From contig NZ_OBDY01000005.1 in NCBI RefSeq assembly GCF_900215205.1, positions 130,261 through 194,260 on the forward strand: DNA of 64,000 nucleotides. The letters run 5' to 3'. Source of the DNA: Paractinoplanes atraurantiacus (GTDB lineage Bacteria > Actinomycetota > Actinomycetes > Mycobacteriales > Micromonosporaceae). This document shows positions 34,121 through 42,799 of the stretch, piece after piece; position 1 is the first letter of the stretch; the number at the start of each line of letters is the position of its first letter. Below the pieces are notes generated by a model, which made no database searches, was not told where the DNA came from, and was given only the letters and a program-made list of their open reading frames with translations. A program made the position numbers and the translations under genes.

Positions 34121-35329
34121 ATGACCGAAGTTTCGACGCAGCCCTTCCGCCGGTTGCGCTACTTCCACGGCCAGATGCTCACCGCCCGGGACTTCCAGCG
34201 CGAGCAGGAGTACCACCGCGAGAAGCTGAAGCTGCGGATGAGATGCCTGCTCGGCTACGGAGTCGTGTGCGGGCTTCATGTGGAGCCGGCATCCGATTCC
34301 AAGGAGGCCCACGGCTCGGCGCGGGTGCATCTCACCTCCGGGCTCGGCGTGGACTGCGACGGCAACGAGCTCCTCGTGCACGGCAGCTGCGAGATCGACC
34401 TGCGCGAGGCGGTCGCCGACGACGAGCGCACCGGCGGCCACACCACGGTGTGGATCGGCATCGAGTACGCCGAGCGGCCGGTGGAGCCGACCCGGACCGT
34501 CTTCAACTCCAGCTGTGCCGACACCTCGGACTGCGAGCACGGCTACATCGAGGAGAGCTACGTGGTCCGGGTGACCACCCGGACGCCGCCCGCCGACGAG
34601 CGCTGCGAGACCTGCTGCTCGCCCTGCGAGCACAAGGTGCTGTGGCTGGCCCGGATCGACGACGTGGACTGGAACCACCCGGTCCACGACGGCCAGATCC
34701 ACATGGAGGTCCGCCGCCCGTTCAGCCTGCACGAGACCACCACGATCACCGGCGTCAACTGGATACACGGCCACACGTACACCGTCGACGAGGCCAAGCG
34801 GCTGCTCGGCACCCGCCACGAGTCCGGCGGCCTGGTCGTGCGCTTCTCCGGCGACATCCGGGTGGACAGCCTCGATCCGGGCGTGGTCGACGTCCAGGTG
34901 ATCGAGGGCGGCGCCGGCCGCAACGCCGGCACCTGGTTCATGGGCATGGAGTTGAAGGAGCCGGCCGGCGGCGAGTTCACCCGGCAGTTCCGGATCCGGC
35001 AGAAGACCGGGGAGACGTTGCAGGGCGGCGACCTGCTGCGGATCACGGTCCGCACGCCGTTCCTGCTCGACCGCTGCTGCCGCCCGGTCGACGGCACTCA
35101 CGTCGGCGGCAAGGTGCCGTTCCTGCGCCGAGGGCGCGACGCCGACGACTGGCCGGACCCGTACGAGACGACCGAGACGGAAGCAACCGAGACGGAAGCG
35201 ACCGGCACGGAGACGCCCGCCGCCGGCTGCGTCCTTCCGCCCTCCGGCATCGGCCCGTGGACGTCGGGCACCGGCGGCGGGGCGGGCGTCTTCGAGAGCT
35301 GGTTCTTCATCGCGGAGGACGATCGATGA
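34121..35329 (+). CDS. eCIS 'GQ-L-DF' protein 1, Cys-rich
   Basis: This 402-residue protein starts FRRLRYFHGQMLTARDFQREQEYHREK followed by LLGYGVVCGLHVEPA, an N-terminal module shared with the next two genes. The middle carries Cys clusters (SSCADTSDCEHG, ERCETCCSPCEHK, DRCCRP) that could bind metal or form disulfides. A Thr/Glu repeat tail (TETEATETEATGTE) precedes the C-terminus. The module is common in actinobacterial eCIS loci; I know of no defined role. AGGAAGGA lies just before the ATG. Confidence 0.8.
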   Translation: MTEVSTQPFRRLRYFHGQMLTARDFQREQEYHREKLKLRMRCLLGYGVVCGLHVEPASDSKEAHGSARVHLTSGLGVDCDGNELLVHGSCEIDLREAVADDERTGGHTTVWIGIEYAERPVEPTRTVFNSSCADTSDCEHGYIEESYVVRVTTRTPPADERCETCCSPCEHKVLWLARIDDVDWNHPVHDGQIHMEVRRPFSLHETTTITGVNWIHGHTYTVDEAKRLLGTRHESGGLVVRFSGDIRVDSLDPGVVDVQVIEGGAGRNAGTWFMGMELKEPAGGEFTRQFRIRQKTGETLQGGDLLRITVRTPFLLDRCCRPVDGTHVGGKVPFLRRGRDADDWPDPYETTETEATETEATGTETPAAGCVLPPSGIGPWTSGTGGGAGVFESWFFIAEDDR

Positions 35330-37266
35330 CGACGACCATGACGAAGCCGGGCTGCGGGTGTGGGTGCGGCGGGGGGCCCGCCACACCGGCCACGTTCGCC
35401 CGGCCCAGATTCTTCGCGGGCCAGCTGCTCACCGAGGACGACCTGTCCCTGCTGGTCGACTATGTCACCGGGAAGAACCGGCTGCACAACCGCTCGTTCT
35501 CCGGCCCCGGTGTGGTCTGCGGGCTCACCGTGACCTGCGACCCGTGCGGCGGCGGAACGGTCGCCGTGCGGCCCGGCCACGCGCTGGACTGCCGCGGCAA
35601 CGACATCGTGGTGTCGTGCACCGAACGGGTCGACGTGGCCGCCCTCGTCCGGGAGCTCCGGGTCTCCTCTCTCGGCGTGGAGTGCGGCGATCCGTGCGAC
35701 GACGGTCAACGGCACTTCTCCCTGTACGTGCGGTACGAGGAGAACCCGGCCGACCCGGTCACGCCGTTCGCCACCGAGGAGCCCTGCCCGGCGCCGGGTG
35801 GCGTACCCTCCCGCGTCGAGGAGAGCTTCCGGTTCGTCGTCACCTGTGACACGGCCGACGACCACCGGTACAACCCCGGCACGCGGCTGCTGGAGAGCAT
35901 CGGCCCGCTCGGCCGGTTCGATCCGGTCCTGACCCGCTCCGAGCGGCTCGGCCTCCACCTGGACCCGATGCTGCTCGCCTCGGCCGCCTCGGCCCGGCCG
36001 ATCCGGTTCGACGCGTCCGACGCCGGCCGCTACACCGAGAGCCTGGCCTGGCTGCGCGACAACAGCGAGGGCGTACCGTCCCCGCCGCTGGCCCGGCAGA
36101 TGACCGAGCACGTGCGGGCGCTGGCGAGCGCGATCGCCCGCTACGACACCCACGACAAGACCGGGCAGGCGCAGATCGGCCGGGAGCACAACCTCGGCGA
36201 CGTCGGCCAGGCCCGTCAGGTGCTCGGCTCGGCCTGCGACCGGCTGGCCGAGACCGATCCGGCCCAGGTGTGGCCGGACGAGGCGCACCGCTCGATCGGC
36301 GTCGCCGTGGTCGCCGAGACCCGGGCCCGCGTGGTCACCCCCGACGCCGGCGCGCCGCTCGAGGTGCGCCTGCTGGCCCAGGGCACACCGATCAGCAACG
36401 TGCTGCAGGCCGAGTTCCGCAACGACCTCGCGCTGATCCGGGAGTGGCTGCTGGGCCGCCTCGACCGGGGGCCCGGCGTCGCCGACTGCACGCTGCGCGG
36501 CGACGTCCGGCGGGTGGACATCCCGCAACCGCTGCCCATGCCCGAGCCTGATCCCGCGCAGCGGCTGTCGATCGCCGACCTCGACCGGATCTCGTCGGCG
36601 GCGGCCGAGCTCACGACGGCCGTGCGCCGGTTCGTCACCGACGCCGCCTGCGCGACGCTGAACCCGCCCGGCACCGACTGCACCGACACCGACGTCCTGC
36701 TGGCGCATCTGGAGATGGACGGCTGCGACGTCGTACGCGTGTGCTCGGCCACCCGGGAGCAGGTACTGCCGGGCGGTTCGGCGTACGGGGAATGGCTCTC
36801 CAAGCTTGCCCCGCTGCGGCACCTCGCCCAGCAGATCTGCTGCCGGCCGGTGCCCTTGCCGCACAAGCCGGATGTGCCGGAGACCGGCCCCGTGCCGGCG
36901 GCGTACGTGGCCGGACTCCTGGCCGAATGGCCGCGCACCGGCCCGCTCTGGGAGATGTGGAACCTGCTGCTGACGCCGGCGCCGGGCGAGACCGTCCCGA
37001 AGCCGCTGCACGAGCAGACGTACGTCGTGCCGAGCGAGGTCACCGACAGCATGCACGAGGTGGGCGCGCTGCGGGCGCAGGTCAGCGAGCTGACCAAGGC
37101 GATGCAGGCCCTCCGGGCGCAGCTCGACACCGCGCGGGAACAGGTCTCGCACGTACGGGAGGAACTCCCTGATCGTCTCGGCGAGCGGCTGTCGGAGTTG
37201 GAGAAGCCGGCGCCCGCACGCCGGTCCAGCCGGGCCCGCAAGACCGAGCCGGGTGAGTCGTCGTGA
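35326..37266 (+). CDS. eCIS 'GQ-L-DL' protein 2 with C-terminal coiled coil
   Basis: This is a protein of 646 residues. After a Cys/Gly cap (PGCGCGCGGG) comes the shared module ARPRFFAGQLLTEDDLSLLVDYV..KNRLHNRSFSGPGVVCGLTV. The long middle part is not recognised. The last 80 residues hold a coiled coil (EVGALRAQVSELTKAMQALRAQLDTAREQVSHVREEL) and a basic tail. A trimeric or dimeric structural part such as a baseplate extension or fibre base is plausible. Coupled by ATGA and GTGA to its neighbours. Confidence 0.8.
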   Translation: MTTTMTKPGCGCGCGGGPATPATFARPRFFAGQLLTEDDLSLLVDYVTGKNRLHNRSFSGPGVVCGLTVTCDPCGGGTVAVRPGHALDCRGNDIVVSCTERVDVAALVRELRVSSLGVECGDPCDDGQRHFSLYVRYEENPADPVTPFATEEPCPAPGGVPSRVEESFRFVVTCDTADDHRYNPGTRLLESIGPLGRFDPVLTRSERLGLHLDPMLLASAASARPIRFDASDAGRYTESLAWLRDNSEGVPSPPLARQMTEHVRALASAIARYDTHDKTGQAQIGREHNLGDVGQARQVLGSACDRLAETDPAQVWPDEAHRSIGVAVVAETRARVVTPDAGAPLEVRLLAQGTPISNVLQAEFRNDLALIREWLLGRLDRGPGVADCTLRGDVRRVDIPQPLPMPEPDPAQRLSIADLDRISSAAAELTTAVRRFVTDAACATLNPPGTDCTDTDVLLAHLEMDGCDVVRVCSATREQVLPGGSAYGEWLSKLAPLRHLAQQICCRPVPLPHKPDVPETGPVPAAYVAGLLAEWPRTGPLWEMWNLLLTPAPGETVPKPLHEQTYVVPSEVTDSMHEVGALRAQVSELTKAMQALRAQLDTAREQVSHVREELPDRLGERLSELEKPAPARRSSRARKTEPGESS

Positions 37267-38348
37267 CCGGCCCGCTGCGCCCCGTCTTCACCGAGGGCCA
37301 GGTGCTGGCCGCCGCCGACCTGTCGGCGACGGTCGGGTACGCCCGGGGCGCCGCCGCCCGGCACGAGCGCTACCTGCACGAGTGGGGCATCGCCGACGGG
37401 CTCACCCTGACCACGGAGAACCGGACCGACCCGGCCAGCAACGCCCGCTTCGTCGAGGTCAGCGTGCAACCCGGCCTGGCCGTCGACGGCACCGGCCGGG
37501 AGATCGTCGTGGCCGCGCCCGTGGTGCTCTCCGAGGCCGAGTTCCAGGAGGTCAACGGGGCCGACCAGCCGACCGCCGACCCGTACCCGGTCTTCCTGAC
37601 CGCGGCCGACCAGCCCGGTTCCACACGGGTCGAGGAGGGCTACCAGATCCTGTTCGGCCGGCTCGGCGACGAGCGCCTGGTCGCCGAGCAGCAGCCACCC
37701 GCGGTCGGCGCCGCTCCGGCCGAGCCGCCGGCCCGGTGGCTGGTGCTGCTGGGCTTCGTCCGCTGGACCGACGGGCACTTCGCCGCGGTGACCGCCAGGT
37801 CGGGCACCATTCGCCCGCGGTACGCCGGTGTGCGGGCCGACACCGTCGCCGCCCGCTCGGGCACCCTGGCGCTGCGGACGCAGAGCACGGTCCAGGAGGG
37901 GAAGCCGGCGCTCGTGCTGTCCGGCGACGACCCGCCGAGCCTGGTCTTCGGGCTCTACCAGGGCAGCGGCACGGTCAGCCCACTGATGACGGTGGCGGCC
38001 AACGGCAACCTGACCGTCGCCGGCAGCTTCTCCGGCCAGATCTCGGCCGGCAGCGTGCTCGTCACGTCCGGGACGGCCACCGACGGCATGCTGCTGCCCC
38101 TGCCGTCCGGCGTCAGCCCGGAGGAGGTGGCCGACGGCCGGGTGTCGCTGCACGTGCACGTCACCCCGAGGACGGCGCCGGCCGGGAGCGCCACGATGCT
38201 GGCGGTCGCAGCCGAGGCCACTGTGGACGGTGAGCGCCGGGTCCGGTGCCGAATCCGGTACTACGACCCGATCGAGACGCCGGCCGAAGTCGTCGAGCGG
38301 CCGGGCGCGGTCGACTACCTGGTGCTGGCGACGAATGGTGGTGCCTGA
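37263..38348 (+). CDS. eCIS 'GQ-L-DL' protein 3, fibre-like C-terminus
   Basis: This 361-residue protein has the shared N-terminal module in the form RPVFTEGQVLAAADLSATVGYA..AARHERYLHEWGIADGLTL. Residues about 205-280 read like tail-fibre repeats (LVFGLYQGSG, SPLMTVAANGNLTVAGSFSGQISAGS), after which a beta-rich end follows. It may be the nearest thing to a fibre in this locus; this is inference. The GTG start overlaps the previous stop. Confidence 0.78.
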   Translation: MTGPLRPVFTEGQVLAAADLSATVGYARGAAARHERYLHEWGIADGLTLTTENRTDPASNARFVEVSVQPGLAVDGTGREIVVAAPVVLSEAEFQEVNGADQPTADPYPVFLTAADQPGSTRVEEGYQILFGRLGDERLVAEQQPPAVGAAPAEPPARWLVLLGFVRWTDGHFAAVTARSGTIRPRYAGVRADTVAARSGTLALRTQSTVQEGKPALVLSGDDPPSLVFGLYQGSGTVSPLMTVAANGNLTVAGSFSGQISAGSVLVTSGTATDGMLLPLPSGVSPEEVADGRVSLHVHVTPRTAPAGSATMLAVAAEATVDGERRVRCRIRYYDPIETPAEVVERPGAVDYLVLATNGGA

Positions 38349-38350
38349 CG

Positions 38351-38866
38351 ATGACCCTCTCCGTGGTGTACGCGCTGGAGACCGGCCACGTCGTGGGCGC
38401 GCTCTCCTCGCTCGGCGCGCCCGTGGCGGCGGACGCGGGTCCGCTGGTCGGCCCCGCGCTCCCGTTGCGGGTCGCCGTCGGCGCCGGCGAGCCGGCGATG
38501 GTGTCGGTACCCGTACGAGAGCTGGCCGCCCACCTCCCGGACGACGAACCGCTCGTCCTGACCGACCCGCTGGCGTTCGGCGTCGAGCAGCCCCCGAAGC
38601 CCGCTCTGGTGCGCCTGCGCACCTGGACGAACGCGCTGTCCTTCACCGACGCGGGCCTGTCCGTCACGATTCCGACGTTCGACCAGGTCAACGCCACCCA
38701 CGTCGTCGCCTTCGTGACGGAGGGGCCCGACACCCGAATGACCTCCGGGGACATCAAAGCCGGCGAGACGACCGTGGTGCTGCCGATCGCCGTCGAGAAC
38801 GGCGCTCACGGCGTCCTGGTCCTGGTGTCCGGCTGGGCGGGCCGCCTGGAAGCGGTGACCAAGTAA
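38351..38866 (+). CDS. Hypothetical eCIS-operon protein
   Basis: This is a 171-residue protein without a recognised domain. It is rich in strands, with VVYALETGHVVGALSS at the start and a repeat-like C-terminal half (HVVAFVTEGPDTRMTSGDIKAGETTVVLPIAVENGAHGVLVLVSGW) like an immunoglobulin-like sandwich. It begins 2 bp after the GQ protein 3 stop and overlaps the tape-measure start by one base, so it is clearly part of the operon. Confidence 0.7.
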   Translation: MTLSVVYALETGHVVGALSSLGAPVAADAGPLVGPALPLRVAVGAGEPAMVSVPVRELAAHLPDDEPLVLTDPLAFGVEQPPKPALVRLRTWTNALSFTDAGLSVTIPTFDQVNATHVVAFVTEGPDTRMTSGDIKAGETTVVLPIAVENGAHGVLVLVSGWAGRLEAVTK

Positions 38867-40455
38867 TGATCACCGTGCAGCGGTGCGAGGTGCGGGTGGT
38901 CCGGCGCGGCGGGTGGAGCTGGGGCCCCGACCCGCAGGGCCTGGTCCGCCAGGTGCTGGACTCGCTGCCCGACCTGCTGACCGAGCACTTCGGCGAGGCG
39001 CTCACCGGCGACGGCCCCGACCTGGAGATCACCGAGCCGGTCCGCCTCACGGCCCGGCTCGGATCGTCGCCCGGCCTGGTCATCGAGCCCGCGACCGGCT
39101 CGCTCCCCGCCCCCCGGCCCGTCTCTTCCCCGGCAGCGCCCGAACCAACGTCCGGGACGGACGATCCACTGCCGCCCGGTCCGGCCACGCTTTTCGAAGA
39201 ATTGGCCGTACGCGACGAGCTGGCACCGCTGCTGGCCCTGCTCCCGGACGAGACCTTCCGGACTTTCCTTACGGCGCTGCGTGAAGAACCATCACTCACA
39301 GTGGTCACCGCTCTGGTCACCGAGGGGACCCGGCGATGGTCCCTGACACCGCCGCCCGCCGGCGACATGGCCGGGCTGACGGCGGCGCTCAGCGCAGTCC
39401 CCGGCACTCCCCCGGCACCGCCCGATCCCGTCCGAGCCACGCCGGCGGCGGCACCTGGCGCCGCCGCCCCGGTGGCCGCCCTCGTCGCCGGCGAGACCCG
39501 TGCCGGCCCAGCGCTCCCGTTCCTCCTGGCCGGCCCGCTGGCCCGCACCGGCTACCTCGACGCGATCGGCCCCGCGCTGGCCGCCGAGACACCGCTGTTC
39601 GCGGCGGCGCTGGCCTACAAGGTGCTCAGCGCCCCCGAACGCGGCTGGCGCCGGCCCCCGCAGGACCATGCCGCGGCCGCCGCCTTCGCCGGCCTGCCCG
39701 AAGCCCCGGACCTGACCGAATTCGCCGGCCGCGTGGAGCCCGCGCTGCCGGTCCTGGACGGCGTCCTCGCCCTGTCGCTGTGCCGGGGCCACGACCCGGC
39801 CGACCCGCTACTGGTCACCGGCGTCGACGGCGGCCTGCTGCTGGTCGACGCGCAGGGCATGTTCCCGATCGGGTGGGCGCCGGACGTGGCCGGTCTGCTC
39901 CCCCACTGGACCGCCTGCGGCCGCCCGCCGGTCCTGGTGTGCGACGGCCCGCTCCCCGCCTCATGCCTGCGCGACCTCGCCACGGCCGGCGCCGACGTCC
40001 TGACCGACGCCCGCCCCCTGCGCGGCGACCCGCTGTCCCGCCTGCCGTGGCGCAGCCCGCTGTGGACACACGGCACACCCGCACCGGCCCTGGCCGCCGC
40101 GTTCCCCGGCCACGCCGAGCGCGCCGCCGAACTGGTGCGGTCCCTCTTCGTGGACCGGCTCGCGGTCCCCCGGGCGCGGGCCGGTCCTCTGGAACGCTCG
40201 ACCGCCCTGGCCGCGTCGCTGGCCCTGGGCCTGATCGCGTGGACCCTGTGGCGCGACCGGGAGACCCCACATCCGGTGCTGGCCCTCACCAGGTTCGCCG
40301 ACCTGGAGGCCACAGTCCGCTACGAGCCCCGCGTGGTTCGGGTCCGGCTTCCGCTCGGCCCCCGCCACGCCGACCTGTGGCGCAACGGATTGCTGACCGA
40401 CGTACCCCATGTGGTCTGGCTTGGTGGTCGTTCCTTGACCTTCTCCGGAGGGTGA
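38866..40455 (+). CDS. Contractile injection system tape-measure-like protein
   Basis: This is a 529-residue protein. The start (ITVQRCEVRVVRRGG...VLDSLPDLLTEHFGEAL) and the end (VVRVRLPLGPRHADLWRNGLLTDVPHVVWLGG) have the pattern of the eCIS tape-measure family (CIS_TMP, Afp14 N- and C-terminal style). The middle is rich in Pro/Ala and hydrophobic helices. It would set tail length. It sits directly before the ATPase gene, as in other eCIS loci. The call rests on pattern and position, not a full alignment. Confidence 0.68.
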   Translation: MITVQRCEVRVVRRGGWSWGPDPQGLVRQVLDSLPDLLTEHFGEALTGDGPDLEITEPVRLTARLGSSPGLVIEPATGSLPAPRPVSSPAAPEPTSGTDDPLPPGPATLFEELAVRDELAPLLALLPDETFRTFLTALREEPSLTVVTALVTEGTRRWSLTPPPAGDMAGLTAALSAVPGTPPAPPDPVRATPAAAPGAAAPVAALVAGETRAGPALPFLLAGPLARTGYLDAIGPALAAETPLFAAALAYKVLSAPERGWRRPPQDHAAAAAFAGLPEAPDLTEFAGRVEPALPVLDGVLALSLCRGHDPADPLLVTGVDGGLLLVDAQGMFPIGWAPDVAGLLPHWTACGRPPVLVCDGPLPASCLRDLATAGADVLTDARPLRGDPLSRLPWRSPLWTHGTPAPALAAAFPGHAERAAELVRSLFVDRLAVPRARAGPLERSTALAASLALGLIAWTLWRDRETPHPVLALTRFADLEATVRYEPRVVRVRLPLGPRHADLWRNGLLTDVPHVVWLGGRSLTFSGG

Positions 40456-40456
40456 G

Positions 40457-42514
40457 ATGACCGATCTCGCGCTGGAACACCTCCGCCTGCGCATGGCAGA
40501 GCTCCACCACGCCTTGCGCGCCGCCGTGCGGCGACAGGCCGAGGCCGCGGCCGCGCTGACCCGCCCCGACCTGACCCCGTTCTGCGTCACCGACGACCAG
40601 GTGGCCACCCTGCTCGAGCGCGTCGACGCCTTCACCTGCGCGATGACCGAGCCTCCCCCACCACCCCACCCGGCCCCGGAGCCCGAACTGGCCCTGCGCC
40701 GCCGGGCCGCCGCCGAGGGCGCGACCCTCCCCTTGGACATGCTGGCGAGACGGTTCACCCTGTCCCGGCCCGAACAGGACGCGCTGCTGCTCGTGGCCGC
40801 ACCGGCACTGGACGCCGGCTACGAGCGCGTCTACGCGTACATCGTCGACAACCTGAACCGCCGCCTGCCCAGCGTGGAACTGCTGGTCGCGGTGCTCGCG
40901 GAGACACCACCGGCCCGGCTGGCCCTCCTGAAGGACCTGGCACCGGCCGGCCGCCTGCGCCGATACGGCCTGCTGCGCCCACACGGCGACGCCCCCGTCG
41001 AGCTGACCCTGTCCCCCGGCCTGTTCGAGTTCCTGCTGGGCTGGGGCGGCGACATGGGCCTGCTCGGCCACGATCCCGGCGAGGTGGTCGGGCCGGCGAA
41101 AGAGCCGGGATATCCGCCGCCGGAGCGGCTCACCAGGCTCGGCCATGCCCTTGGAGCGGGTGCCGTGGACGTGGTCGGGGTGTGGGGTTGCCCGCCGGAC
41201 AGCCAGAGGGACGCCGCCCTGGCGCTCGCCCACGCGGCCGGTCTGCCGTTGCGCCGCGGGACGGCGGATGTGGAAGCCGACCTGCGCACGGCGGCCGCCC
41301 TGAACGCGATGCTGTGGCTGGAGACCGACGACGTGCCGCCCGTCGACGCGGCCCTCCTGAGGTCCCGGGTGCCCGTGTGCCTGACCGGCGTGTCACCGTG
41401 GCGTCCACCCGCACTGCTCGCCGCCCGCGCCTACGCCGAGCTGACGGTGCCCACACCCGGCTTCCCCGAACGGCGGGCGATGTGGTCGGCCGCGTTCCCC
41501 GCCCTCGACCACGGCCTGCTGGAGGACCTGGCCGTCCGCTACCGCATGAGCGGCGGCGAGCTGCGCGCGGTAGCGGCGGTGGCCGGCGCGGACGCGAGGC
41601 TGTCCGGGAACGGGCATCCCATCGGGAGACACGTCGAGCCCGCGATAGCCATCGTGACCCGGGGCCGCACCGGCGGCGCCGTGCAGTCGATCACCCCGCG
41701 CCGAACCATGGACGACCTGGTGCTGCCGGACGCGCAGCTGAATCAGATCACCGAGATCGTCTCCGCGTTCCGCGCGTGGCCCCGGATAGCCGAATCCTGG
41801 GGCTTCGCTCGCCGTGCGACCTCAGGCGGGGTGAAGGCGCTGTTCACCGGCGAGCCTGGCACGGGCAAGACGCTGTCGGCGGAGGTCGTCACCGGCATGC
41901 TGGGCCTCGAACTGCTGAAGGTCGATCTGGCCCAGGTCGTCTCGAAGTGGGTGGGCGAGACGGAGAAGAACATGGAGGTCGTCTTCCAGCAGGCCGAGGA
42001 CAGCCACGCGGTCCTGCTGTTCGACGAGGCCGACGCCCTGTTCGGCAAGCGGGGCGAGGTGAAGCAGGGAACCGACCGCTACGCCAACCTGGAGGTGGGC
42101 TACCTGTTGCAGCGGCTGGAGGCCAGCGAGGGCCTCATCATCCTGACCAGCAACTTGAAGGAGAATATCGACCACGCGTTCACCCGCCGCTTCCACTTCG
42201 TTGTCCATTTCCCCCGTCCCGGCGTCGCCGAGCGCCGCCGCCTCTGGCAACAGGCATTCCCTCCGGAGGCTCCATTGGCCGCCGACGTGGACGTAGATGC
42301 TCTATGCCGTCTTGACATGACCGGTGCCGGCATAACGGCGGCCGCCCGCACAGCCGCGCTTACGGCCGCCGACAGGGACAGTCCGACAATCACCATGCAT
42401 CACGTCGTACGCGGCGTCTCACGCCAGTTCCAGCGAGAGGCACGCCTGTTCCGCCCGTCAGAGCTGGGCCGCCACGCCGCACTCCTCACCGACAACGGGA
42501 CGACCGATGCTTGA
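40457..42514 (+). CDS. AAA+ ATPase of the eCIS (Afp15-like)
   Basis: This is an ATPase of 685 residues. The N-terminal about 400 residues hold a winged-helix region and a degenerate first nucleotide-binding fold (GVWGCPPDSQRDAALALAHAAG). The C-terminal AAA domain has Walker A GEPGTGKT (K471), Walker B VLLFDEADALFGKR (about 520), sensor-1 LTSN and an Arg finger region AFTRRFHFVVHF. Such CDC48/FtsH-like ATPases are universal in eCIS loci and are thought to help assembly or cargo loading. It follows the tape-measure stop by one base. Confidence 0.93.
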   Translation: MTDLALEHLRLRMAELHHALRAAVRRQAEAAAALTRPDLTPFCVTDDQVATLLERVDAFTCAMTEPPPPPHPAPEPELALRRRAAAEGATLPLDMLARRFTLSRPEQDALLLVAAPALDAGYERVYAYIVDNLNRRLPSVELLVAVLAETPPARLALLKDLAPAGRLRRYGLLRPHGDAPVELTLSPGLFEFLLGWGGDMGLLGHDPGEVVGPAKEPGYPPPERLTRLGHALGAGAVDVVGVWGCPPDSQRDAALALAHAAGLPLRRGTADVEADLRTAAALNAMLWLETDDVPPVDAALLRSRVPVCLTGVSPWRPPALLAARAYAELTVPTPGFPERRAMWSAAFPALDHGLLEDLAVRYRMSGGELRAVAAVAGADARLSGNGHPIGRHVEPAIAIVTRGRTGGAVQSITPRRTMDDLVLPDAQLNQITEIVSAFRAWPRIAESWGFARRATSGGVKALFTGEPGTGKTLSAEVVTGMLGLELLKVDLAQVVSKWVGETEKNMEVVFQQAEDSHAVLLFDEADALFGKRGEVKQGTDRYANLEVGYLLQRLEASEGLIILTSNLKENIDHAFTRRFHFVVHFPRPGVAERRRLWQQAFPPEAPLAADVDVDALCRLDMTGAGITAAARTAALTAADRDSPTITMHHVVRGVSRQFQREARLFRPSELGRHAALLTDNGTTDA

Positions 42515-42791
42515 GCTGACACCGCCACGCCAGCGGCCCGCAGTCCCGGTCACCGCCCAGGAACTCCGCACCGCCGCGGCCGCCGACCACGGCAAGAAGT
42601 CCCTCGTCCTGGTCCCGGCCGTGATCGGCAACGCCCAGGCCGCCAAGACAGCAATGGACGCAAGCTCCAAAACATTGCCATCACATCTGGCCTCAACCTT
42701 CACCGCCGGCCAGGACCGCGTCGGCAACGCCGCCATCGCCGGCGCCGCGATGCGCGCGATCCCCATTGCGGTCCCCAAGCAAGACCGCTGA
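42507..42791 (+). CDS. Small hypothetical protein ending the eCIS operon
   Basis: This 94-residue protein overlaps the ATPase stop by 8 bp, so it is probably translated. It is Ala-rich, with KKSLVLVPAVIGNAQAAKTAM and a C-terminal QDRVGNAAIAGAAMRAIPI. The GNAA-I/V piece resembles the N-terminal ALAGNAAVSVAMGGG of the candidate effector on the other strand. Its function is unknown. Confidence 0.6.
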   Translation: MLELTPPRQRPAVPVTAQELRTAAAADHGKKSLVLVPAVIGNAQAAKTAMDASSKTLPSHLASTFTAGQDRVGNAAIAGAAMRAIPIAVPKQDR

Positions 42792-42799
42792 TCGCGAGT

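Noticed and set aside
19196..42791. Prophage or type VI secretion system
   Set aside because: There is no capsid, portal, terminase, integrase or lysis gene, and no TssJLM membrane complex; the AAA+ protein is not ClpV-like in layout, and the DUF4255, LysM and gp25 set points to eCIS.
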